DNA of 64,000 nucleotides, taken from contig NZ_NCSY01000010.1 in the NCBI RefSeq assembly GCF_002156875.1, forward strand, positions 62,001 to 126,000, given 5' to 3'. Below, piece after piece: positions 58,014 to 64,000 of this stretch (position 1 is the stretch's first letter; every line of letters begins with the position of its first letter). Origin of the DNA: Bacillus sp. EAC (GTDB lineage Bacteria; Bacillota; Bacilli; Bacillales; Bacillaceae_G). The translations under genes were made by a program, and so were the position numbers. The notes beneath the pieces were generated by a model. That model did not search any database and had not been told where the DNA came from. It saw only the letters and a program-made list of their open reading frames with translations.

Positions 58014-59048
58014 TTATTTTATCACATCATTTTTTTCGTAGTCTTTTAAGTATAACTTCTGGAAAATAGGTTTATTAATCATTAAGAAAATAAAATAAAT
58101 TGTAATTCCGATTAAAAATATGACAAATAAAATGATCAAAATATATGCTAGATGGCTTTTAGCAAAGCTTGTTTCCAACCTCAAATATGGATATAAAATA
58201 TAGGGTAAATGGCTTACTCCATACCCAAAAAATGCAAAGAAATATTGTAATAAAACAAGCATAAAAGCTACCCCGTACCTTTTTCTTTTAATAACAAGAA
58301 AAATTGCAATACTGAAGCAAACTAATGAAGTTAGAAAATACCCCCAAACATTATGCATTCGTTCAAAATGTATACCATTATGTAATTTCATTGAAGCGAA
58401 TACGATAATACTTGAAATAATTGTTGGAAAAGACCATACAAGTACGTATTTCCTTAACTTATTCTCCGATTCTGAATCCTCTATTAGTTTTGCAGAGTAA
58501 ATTAAAAACATCGCACTTATAAATAATACTGAGCATACTGCTAACAACATAACAGACAAAGAATAGAAATTGGTAATTAATTTTAACGGGTAGAATCGAA
58601 TATCCGTACCGTTTTCAATAATAAACCCACCTTCAGAGATCGTTAAAACTGTAGATAAGGTAACTGGTATTAATAAGCTAGTCGCACCATATAAAAGTAA
58701 AAAATATTTACTCCTTTTCCCTCCATATTGCTGAAAGGTATAAAAAGATCCCCTAATAGCTAAGAAAATCATTGCTACACACCCTGGTACTAATAGAGGA
58801 ACTCCATAATAATATGCAACCCTTGGAAAGATACCAACTACGCCTACAAAAAAGAAAATGAAGAATAACGTAGCTAATTCCCAAATTGATGACAGGTGTC
58901 GATTAATTAGTCCTATTAGCTTTGGCTCTTCTTTTGTTGAAATTGCATAAAAAGCATAAAACCCTGCACCAAAGTCTATCGAGGCAATAATCATGTAGGC
59001 ATATAGAAACAACCATAGGATAAAGATTGCAATCGTTTGTATTTCCAA
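58014..59048 (-). CDS. CydB-like protein (cytochrome bd oxidase subunit II family)
   Basis: Integral membrane protein of 344 residues, about nine helices. N-terminal LWLFLYAYMIIASIDFGAGFYAFYA and loop LINRHLSSIWELATLFFIFFFVGVVGIFP resemble CydB/YthB-type subunit II (DFG.G.... and W.....V...F.F...P motifs). Its usual partner, cydA or ythA, is absent from the whole window, so it is orphaned or uses a distant subunit I. It lies between rnjA and the ykuV-type gene with a family A repeat downstream. Family moderately certain, function not. Confidence 0.75.
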   Translation of the reverse strand: MEIQTIAIFILWLFLYAYMIIASIDFGAGFYAFYAISTKEEPKLIGLINRHLSSIWELATLFFIFFFVGVVGIFPRVAYYYGVPLLVPGCVAMIFLAIRGSFYTFQQYGGKRSKYFLLLYGATSLLIPVTLSTVLTISEGGFIIENGTDIRFYPLKLITNFYSLSVMLLAVCSVLFISAMFLIYSAKLIEDSESENKLRKYVLVWSFPTIISSIIVFASMKLHNGIHFERMHNVWGYFLTSLVCFSIAIFLVIKRKRYGVAFMLVLLQYFFAFFGYGVSHLPYILYPYLRLETSFAKSHLAYILIILFVIFLIGITIYFIFLMINKPIFQKLYLKDYEKNDVIK

Positions 59049-59144
59049 ACTTATTTCCTCCTACAAAAAATTTCCATTTAATAATAGTTATTCTTCTTAA
59101 TTATACCGATAAAATTCTAATTGTTCTATATTCCGATTAAATAA

Positions 59145-59174
59145 CAAAAAAAGAGACTATTAAAGTCTCTATTT
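59145..59174 (-). terminator. Terminator of ykuV
   Basis: Minus-strand stem AGAGACTTTAATAGTCTCT with T7 tail, 10 bases after the ykuV stop. Confidence 0.88.
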
Positions 59175-59181
59175 CTAATTA

Positions 59182-59637
59182 TTACTCTACTTTCGCAGCT
59201 TCATCAAGTACACGATTAACACGTTTTTCTAACATCGGCATACCGCCTTCTCCAGCTTGGAAATGACGTAAAACACCTGTTTTATCGAATACATAATATG
59301 AAGGCACATATTTGTTTTCAAATGCATCTGTGATTGAATGTTCATTATCGACTAAAATAGTTTGAGTAATTCCATGTTCTTCTGCAACTTGTTTAATTTT
59401 ATCAATATCCAAGTCATCTTCTGATCTAGGCATATGAACACTTACTACATTTAATCGATCTATATATTCATCTCTAAACGCGTTGATATTTGGCATTGCA
59501 ACTTTACACAGATGGCAACTAACTGACCAAAAATGGATTAAAGTTGGTTGTTGACCAATTAAATCCTCTTTTTGAACTTCCCCATTTAACACTGTAGTTG
59601 CACCGTTTAATTCAGGCATAGGCGAACGTAATCTCAT
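59182..59637 (-). CDS. ykuV: Thiol-disulfide oxidoreductase YkuV
   Basis: Thioredoxin-fold protein of the TlpA/ResA type, 151 residues: MRLRSPMPELNG, redox motif FWSVSCHLCKVAMP (Cys41-Cys44), RSEDDLDIDKIKQVAEEHGIT and VPSYYVFDKTGVLRHFQAGEGG. It matches B. subtilis YkuV closely, a cytosolic thiol oxidoreductase with no signal peptide. The start is ATG 59637 behind GACAGGAGGA; a longer frame to 59715 reads into the neighbouring repeat element and is an artefact. Its partner ykuU lies upstream, now separated by a 300-base repeat block. Confidence 0.95.
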   Translation of the reverse strand: MRLRSPMPELNGATTVLNGEVQKEDLIGQQPTLIHFWSVSCHLCKVAMPNINAFRDEYIDRLNVVSVHMPRSEDDLDIDKIKQVAEEHGITQTILVDNEHSITDAFENKYVPSYYVFDKTGVLRHFQAGEGGMPMLEKRVNRVLDEAAKVE

Positions 59638-59654
59638 TTCTGTTTCCTCCTGTC

Positions 59655-59834
59655 TAATTCCTTCGGCTCGCCCCTCGAGGTCATAAGCTAAAGCCCATTG
59701 AAGGTTACAAACCAACCTTCATTGTTCTTTTTCTTATGCTTGTGGGCCCACAGGATGTGGGTCATGCATGCGTTACGACAGGACGTCGTGGTTTTAGCAT
59801 GACTTCATCTTTACTAAGCCGCTTCCACTTTTCG
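59655..59834. repeat. Family B repeat, copy 1 (with inserted module)
   Basis: Core 59671-59743 (starting CCCCTCGAGGTCATAAGC, hairpin GAAGGTTACAAACCAACCTTC, ending TTATGCTTGT) followed by an inserted module at 59744-59815 (GGGCCCACAGGATGTGGG, GTCATGCATGCGTTACGACA, GTCGTGGTTTTAGCATGA) and the right end AAGCCGCTTCCACTTTTCG. The core differs from copy 2 at one base in 73. Confidence 0.85.
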
Positions 59835-59960
59835 TATTGTCTAGTTCCAGCGGCTAGCCCCTCGAGGTCATAAGCTAAAGCCCATTGAAGGTTAAAAACC
59901 AACCTTCATTGTTCTTTTTCTTATGCTTGTCGGGGCTAAGCAAGCCGCTTCCACTTTTCG
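59835..59960. repeat. Family B repeat, copy 2 (complete)
   Basis: Full element beginning TATTGTCTAGTTCCAGCGGC, core 59858-59930 (offset 187 from copy 1), CGGGGCTAAGC and the right end AAGCCGCTTCCACTTTTCG at 59942-59960. The CAGCGGCTAGCCCC start and GGGGCTAAGCAAGCCGC end are inverted, so the element can fold. It resembles an element abundant in Bacillaceae intergenic DNA. Confidence 0.85.
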
Positions 59961-59974
59961 ATTCTTATGTATTG

Positions 59975-60003
59975 AAAAGGCCTAACAAATTGTTAGACCT
60001 TCA
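59975..60003 (-). terminator. Terminator of ykuU
   Basis: Stem GGTCTAACA / TGTTAGGCC with loop ATT and TTTTC tail on the minus strand. It lies between ykuU and the repeat block, so ykuV is probably no longer cotranscribed unless read-through occurs. Confidence 0.8.
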
Positions 60004-60026
60004 TTAATAATTCGTTTTATAAAAAA

Positions 60027-60569
60027 TTATAGTGTAGCTTGTCCTGGTTTCCAGTTAGCTGGGCAAAGTCCACCAGTTTGAAGTGCCTGAAGCACACGTA
60101 GTACTTCATCAACTTCACGACCAATATTATTGTGGTGAACTACTTGGTACATTAATTCGCCTTCTGGGCTAATGATGAATAAACCACGTAAAGCGATACC
60201 TTCTTCTTCGATTAGCACGCCATAGTCACGAGAAATCGCGTGGTTAGTATCAGCACCTAATGCATATCTTAATTGACCTAAACCATTTTCTTTACGGTCA
60301 GTGTTAATCCAAGCTAAGTGAGTGTGGATTGTATCTGTAGATACACCAACAACTTCAGCATCAAGGTCTTCAAACTCATCATATCGCTCAGATAAAGCAA
60401 TGATTTCTGTTGGACAAACGAATGTAAAGTCCATTGGATAGAAGTATAATACTGTCCATTTATCATTTTTCATGTTTTCTTCTAAACTTACTTTACCAAA
60501 TTCTTTATTTGGTAATACTGCTTCCATTTCAAAGCGTGGTGCTTGTTTTCCTACTAAACGTTCTGCCAT
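60027..60569 (-). CDS. ykuU: 2-Cys peroxiredoxin YkuU
   Basis: AhpC/Prx1-type peroxidase of 180 residues reducing hydrogen peroxide or organic peroxides. The peroxidatic Cys is in DFTFVCPTE (Cys52) and the resolving Cys in GGLCPANWKPGQ. ATG 60569 has TTGGAGGTA upstream (a longer frame adds five codons). A consensus-like promoter (TTGACT, 17, TATAAT) and a palindrome lie just upstream. In B. subtilis ykuU-ykuV are adjacent; here the repeat block separates them. Confidence 0.95.
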   Translation of the reverse strand: MAERLVGKQAPRFEMEAVLPNKEFGKVSLEENMKNDKWTVLYFYPMDFTFVCPTEIIALSERYDEFEDLDAEVVGVSTDTIHTHLAWINTDRKENGLGQLRYALGADTNHAISRDYGVLIEEEGIALRGLFIISPEGELMYQVVHHNNIGREVDEVLRVLQALQTGGLCPANWKPGQATL

Positions 60570-60601
60570 TATGATTACCTCCAATAATTTATGTAGTTAA
60601 T

Positions 60602-60645
60602 TATCATACATATGATATTATAGTAAACTACTTTTTTAAAGTCAA
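60602..60645 (-). promoter_or_regulatory. Promoter of ykuU with overlapping palindrome
   Basis: Minus strand TTGACT (60640-60645), 17 bases, TATAAT (60617-60622), so transcription starts near 60610. The 7-2-7 palindrome TATCATA-CA-TATGATA (60602-60617) sits on the start site and could bind a dimeric regulator. It does not match the PerR box spacing (7-1-7) exactly. Confidence 0.8.
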
Positions 60646-60681
60646 TCTTAATTTATAATTATTATTAAGTGAAAACTATTT

Positions 60682-61797
60682 TCATCCCTTTTTCATGAAA
60701 AAGTCGGTAATAAATTGAATCATTATAGGAATGACATTTTCATCTGGATTTAACTTTTGATTATGCAGTCCATAACTTGAATCTACACCAACCCAAAACA
60801 TCATTCCAGGCATTTCTTTTGTCATATACCCAAAATCCTCGCCAGTCATCGCTACCTTACACTCAATCGCTTCGACACCACTATATTGTCTCGCAAAATC
60901 AAAAAATTCATTCGTAAGGGATTCATTATTTATTACTCCATAATAATTACTACCAAAATCTACATCTATTTTACACTGAAAGCTCTCTTGAAATCCATTC
61001 ACAAGGCTTAATACCCTATCTTTTAATTTCATCATTGCTTCTTCTGTTAGTGCTCTCATAGTACCTTCTAAACGAACATGGTCAGCGATAACGTTTTGAA
61101 CCGTTCCACCTGTAATCTTTCCAATCGTAATGACTGCACTATCTAAAGGATTTACATTTCTTGAAACAATTGATTGAAGTTGAGTGATAAAATGACCAGA
61201 AGCAACGATCATATCATTCGTTAAATGAGGAAAAGCTGCATGACCACTTAATCCATGAAAATCGATAAATAGCTCTGATGTATGTGCGAAAAGCATTCCC
61301 GGTTTAGTAGCAATTGTTCCTACTGGGTATTCAGGAGCGATATGAATCGCATAAATTTCATCAGGTTTAAACGATTTAAATTCCTCACTAATTAATAACG
61401 GTTCAGCTCCACCTGGACCTTCCTCAGCAGGTTGAAAGATAAATACTACGTCATCATCAATTGGATTCTCCACTAAATTTGTAAGTACTCCTAATGCGAT
61501 ACTCATATGTACATCATGACCACAGGCATGCATCCTACCTTCGTGAGTCGAAGAAAAAGGGAGCCCAGTTGCTTCTTTCATTGGTAAACCATCAATATCT
61601 GTACGATAACCTATTGTTTTTTTAGGATCTAACCCTTTCACTCTCACAAAAATTCCGGTTTTCCAAGTTTGCACAATTAAACGTTTTTGATTAAGTGAAG
61701 TCAAATATTCGAGCAAATAGGCCTGTGTTTTATATTCTTGAAAACCTAGTTCAGGAATTTGATGTAAATCTCTTCTTATTTTCACAAATGCTTCCAT
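60682..61797 (-). CDS. ykuR: N-acetyldiaminopimelate deacetylase
   Basis: M20-family metallopeptidase that deacetylates N-acetyl-LL-diaminopimelate in the acetylase branch of lysine/DAP synthesis, 371 residues. Signatures: [56 protein letters not shown] and MTGEDFGYM. It follows dapH, the preceding enzyme. A hairpin with a T8 run lies immediately before its ribosome-binding site GGAGGTG, possibly an attenuator. Confidence 0.94.
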   Translation of the reverse strand: MEAFVKIRRDLHQIPELGFQEYKTQAYLLEYLTSLNQKRLIVQTWKTGIFVRVKGLDPKKTIGYRTDIDGLPMKEATGLPFSSTHEGRMHACGHDVHMSIALGVLTNLVENPIDDDVVFIFQPAEEGPGGAEPLLISEEFKSFKPDEIYAIHIAPEYPVGTIATKPGMLFAHTSELFIDFHGLSGHAAFPHLTNDMIVASGHFITQLQSIVSRNVNPLDSAVITIGKITGGTVQNVIADHVRLEGTMRALTEEAMMKLKDRVLSLVNGFQESFQCKIDVDFGSNYYGVINNESLTNEFFDFARQYSGVEAIECKVAMTGEDFGYMTKEMPGMMFWVGVDSSYGLHNQKLNPDENVIPIMIQFITDFFMKKG

Positions 61798-61810
61798 TTA
61801 TTGCACCTCC

Positions 61811-62030
61811 AAAAAAAAGCGTAGAATGAAAATTCTACGCTTCAGACTGTTGACAAACGCTCGCTTTCTTTGTTGCTTTGCCTTCTTGCGGTGCTCATTA
61901 CCGTCAATGGTAACTCCCCTCCTCATCAAGCTTTGCGCCTCGAAAGACAAACGTTTTCAATCAGTCTGAATATGTTCCTTATATGTACTTGTCTACTTAT
62001 TGAAGCGTAGAATAAAAATTCTACGCATTA
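61811..62030. repeat. Family C element flanked by duplicated hairpins (dapH-ykuR gap)
   Basis: Two 22-base hairpins, GCGTAGAAT-AAA-type, lie at 61819-61840 and 62005-62026; they differ at one base. Between them is an element of about 130 bases (61841-61970) with terminal inverted repeats TTCAGACTG ... CAGTCTGAA extending imperfectly to about 28 bases (AAACG..CTTTC). No transposase. The right part 61971-62004 is AT-rich. The minus-strand hairpin at 61819-61840 is followed by eight T and the ykuR ribosome-binding site. Confidence 0.8.
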
Positions 62031-62042
62031 AAATTGTTGTTA

Positions 62043-62759
62043 TTATTGGTTTAATTGACGTAAAGCTTGGATAATTTCAGTCTTTGAAACTGTTTTATCA
62101 TCAATATCTTTAATTTTTCTAGCTGGAACTCCTGCAACTACTGTATATGGTGCTACATCTTCAGTTACAATTGCACCCGCAGCGACAACCGCACCTTCTC
62201 CAACTTTAATACCTTCAAGTACTACTGCGTTTGCGCCTACTAATACATTATCTTCAAGAATTACTGGGTTTGCAGAAGGTGGCTCAATTACACCAGCTAA
62301 AACAGCACCAGCACCAACGTGACAGTTTTTACCAGTAGTTGCGCGACCACCAAGTACAGCATTCATATCAATCATTGTGCCTTCGCCAATTACAGCTCCG
62401 ATATTAATGACTGCACCCATCATAATAACTGAGTTATCACCAATTGTTACTTGGTCACGTATAATTGCTCCTGGCTCAATACGAGCTTTGATTCCTTTTG
62501 CATCTAATAATGGAATCGCTGAATTACGACGATCAGATTCAACTACATAATCTTCTATGTATTCTTTTTGCTCTTCTAAAATCACTTTCACATCATCCCA
62601 CTCACCGAATAATACGCCTGAGTTTTGAGAAATAAATGACTGAACAGATTCAGAAATTGTCAACTTGTCCAATTGACCTTTAACATAAACCTTTACAGGT
62701 GTTTTTTTTGTGCTATTTGCAATAAAAGCAATAATTTCATTTGCATCCATTAATTTCAT
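62043..62759 (-). CDS. dapH: 2,3,4,5-tetrahydropyridine-2,6-dicarboxylate N-acetyltransferase
   Basis: Acetylates tetrahydrodipicolinate on the acetyl pathway to diaminopimelate, 238 residues. The left half (1-90) is the DapH-specific N-terminal domain; a hexapeptide-repeat beta-helix (about 92-205; [45 protein letters not shown]) follows. GGAGGCAAC precedes the ATG. It is first in the dapH-ykuR unit (ykuQ-ykuR in B. subtilis). Confidence 0.96.
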   Translation of the reverse strand: MKLMDANEIIAFIANSTKKTPVKVYVKGQLDKLTISESVQSFISQNSGVLFGEWDDVKVILEEQKEYIEDYVVESDRRNSAIPLLDAKGIKARIEPGAIIRDQVTIGDNSVIMMGAVINIGAVIGEGTMIDMNAVLGGRATTGKNCHVGAGAVLAGVIEPPSANPVILEDNVLVGANAVVLEGIKVGEGAVVAAGAIVTEDVAPYTVVAGVPARKIKDIDDKTVSKTEIIQALRQLNQ

Positions 62760-62843
62760 AATGATTGTTGCCTCCTTTAGTTTATCAATAAGATTACTCT
62801 ATCAAAACAAGTACCTAACTAGCAACATTTTGTGAAGTAAACA

Positions 62844-63713
62844 TTATTTTTTTTTTCGAATCGACTTAATAAAACCTTCTACTTGTTTTAATTTCATTGC
62901 ATCACGATTGTATAATAAGTATGTATCCCTATATAGACGTGCTTGTTCCTTTGAATACAAAGGTGTTTTTATGAGGTTATCTTCTCTTACATCATGTAGT
63001 GCTGAAGAAGGTAGAATTGCAAAACCTAGTCCATTTAAGACAAATTGTTTACAAGTTTCAATTTGATCTACAACTATTTCATGTTTTGGTAGTGAATTAA
63101 AATGCTCGTACCACCATGATTGAATTAATTGATAATAGTTTGAGTTACTTTTAAATTGAATAAATGGTCTTTGAATCTCTTTATAATCAGCTAAGTCATG
63201 TTTCTTTGTATCGACTAAAAGTAATTCATCTGAAAAAAGCAATTCTTTTTCTCCAAACCAATTTTGATTGCCTCTTAAAATTGCAAGATGTACTTCATTT
63301 TCATATAATCTGTTAGTTATTTCACTACTCCACCCAGTAAAAATCGAAACTTGTACATCTGGAAATTGCGATACATATTGTTTTAATACAGGAGGAAGCC
63401 AATATTGCGCAACAACGGAAGAAACTGCAATTTTTAAAGTTCCTGAAATATCAGAATTTAATATTTGAAGTTGTTCTAGCATACTTTGGTATGTGTCTTC
63501 CATTCTTTTTGCATAGTTTAATATAATCTCACCTGAAGCAGTGATTATTAATCCTTTTTGTGATCGAATAAAAAGTTCACTACCAATTTGTTTTTCTAAA
63601 TTTTGTAATCTTTGACTAAGTGCAGGCTGTGAAACAAATAATCTCTCCGCTGCTTTTCGCATATTTTTCTCTTCTGCTAAAGTGATCATTAATCGAATAT
63701 CATCAATTTGCAA
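62844..63713 (-). CDS. ccpC: LysR-family regulator CcpC (YkuM)
   Basis: LysR-type regulator, 289 residues. The N-terminal winged helix-turn-helix is clear (MRKAAERLFVSQPALSQRLQNLEKQ) and the C-terminal substrate-binding domain contains GTLKIAVSS. In B. subtilis CcpC represses citZ and citB and responds to citrate. The start is TTG 63713, six bases behind GGGGGA; an ATG two codons upstream is on top of the site. It is placed directly upstream of dapH, as in many Bacillus genomes. Confidence 0.85.
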   Translation of the reverse strand: MQIDDIRLMITLAEEKNMRKAAERLFVSQPALSQRLQNLEKQIGSELFIRSQKGLIITASGEIILNYAKRMEDTYQSMLEQLQILNSDISGTLKIAVSSVVAQYWLPPVLKQYVSQFPDVQVSIFTGWSSEITNRLYENEVHLAILRGNQNWFGEKELLFSDELLLVDTKKHDLADYKEIQRPFIQFKSNSNYYQLIQSWWYEHFNSLPKHEIVVDQIETCKQFVLNGLGFAILPSSALHDVREDNLIKTPLYSKEQARLYRDTYLLYNRDAMKLKQVEGFIKSIRKKK

Positions 63714-63884
63714 AATCATTCCCCCTTACATGATCTCGTTCGATCTATCTCTTGCAATTGTTAGGTGATATTACTAGATTCCGCTCTTTACCTCCTTGAA
63801 GAAATTCCTCTTCACGCTTTTTTAGGTGTAGTATACCGATTATCCGATGAGAAAAAATTCCCAACTACCAAACTGAATATATGA

Positions 63885-63922
63885 TAAAAAAAGTAAGCCA
63901 ATTGATTGACCTACTTTTTTAT
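63885..63922. terminator. Terminator of the CBS-domain gene at the right edge
   Basis: Imperfect stem AAAGTAGGTCAAT / ATTGGCTTACTTT (two G-U pairs) with T-runs on both strands, 5 bases after the 63927 stop. The region 63714-63884 before ccpC shows no other feature; TATACT at about 63830 is an isolated -10 candidate. Confidence 0.75.
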
Positions 63923-63926
63923 CAAT

Positions 63927-64000
63927 TTAATGTTTATTATATCTTCTTACACTTTTGTTCACTTGTTTTAATATCGCTCGTCTAGTCAAGATACCTTCAA
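63927..64000 (-). CDS. C-terminus of a CBS-domain protein (YkuL-like), partial
   Basis: Last 23 codons of a gene running in from the right edge: EGILTRRAILKQVNKSVRRY then NKH. The GILTRRAIL segment is the end of a CBS domain, and ykuL, which encodes a CBS-domain protein, adjoins ccpC in B. subtilis. Only the end is visible, so the assignment is provisional. Confidence 0.6.
   Translation of the reverse strand, partial: EGILTRRAILKQVNKSVRRYNKH

Noticed and set aside
59638-59715. N-terminal extension of ykuV
   Set aside because: It is read from the repeat element, and the ATG at 59637 has an excellent ribosome-binding site just upstream.

Overview
The window is AT-rich chromosomal DNA from an aerobic, endospore-forming Bacillaceae bacterium. 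The gene order follows the Bacillus subtilis chromosome (mraZ-rsmH-ftsL, then ylb, cta, pycA, yla, ykt-speA, SR1, pdh, ykr, rnjA and yku blocks). The spore-related genes (rsfA, ylbJ, ylbD, tgl, yjcZ), bshC (bacillithiol) and a complete aa3/caa3 oxidase operon agree with this. A Gottfriedia-like member of the family is plausible, but the species cannot be fixed by reading. I see no rRNA, tRNA, CRISPR array, prophage or intact insertion sequence.

Layout. 1-7 kb: start of the division/cell-wall cluster (ftsL, rsmH, mraZ), bshC, a DUF3397-type membrane protein, panE, ylbP, rsfA and a crotonase with one replaced catalytic Glu. 7-19.5 kb: rpmF-yceD under a consensus promoter, tmcAL, ylbL, ylbK, ylbJ, coaD, rsmD, a candidate structured RNA, then ylbG, ylbF, ylbE, ylbD, ylbC and ylbA. 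19.6-27.5 kb: ctaM, ctaG, ctaF, ctaE, ctaD, ctaC, ctaB and divergent ctaA, which together make, assemble and supply heme A to cytochrome c oxidase. 27.5-41.7 kb: pyc, ftsW, ylaN, ylaK, typA and many small conserved proteins. 42-51.4 kb: speA, tgl, the dual-function small RNA SR1 with its peptide SR1P (too short for ordinary ORF calling), and the pyruvate dehydrogenase operon pdhA-B-C-D. 51.8-58 kb: ykyA, yjcZ, def, ykrA, an EamA transporter, an unrecognised 32-residue cationic peptide gene, and rpoY-rnjA. 58-64 kb: a solitary cydB-like gene, the thiol-redox pair ykuU/ykuV, dapH-ykuR for diaminopimelate synthesis, ccpC and the end of a CBS-domain gene.

Functionally the window is mostly core metabolism and its control: pyruvate entry (Pyc, PDH), respiration, RNA turnover (RNase J1, RpoY, YlbF) and spore-coat proteins. 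SR1P partners known from B. subtilis include GapA and RNase J1; the RNase J1 gene is also in this window.

The parts not explained by coding are three families of short non-coding repeats. Family A is a widespread intergenic element with inverted GAGCC/CTCC motifs (seven copies, most of them decayed). Family B is a CTCGAGG-containing element, present as two near-identical direct repeats between ykuU and ykuV and as diverged relatives near 41.3 and 46.2 kb. Family C is a small TIR-bearing element between dapH and ykuR, flanked by a duplicated hairpin. The strongest regulatory observation is a perfect 13-bp inverted repeat that places the -35 box of SR1 in its spacer. Many genes here appear to start at TTG, so start sites were chosen from ribosome-binding sites rather than from the longest frame.
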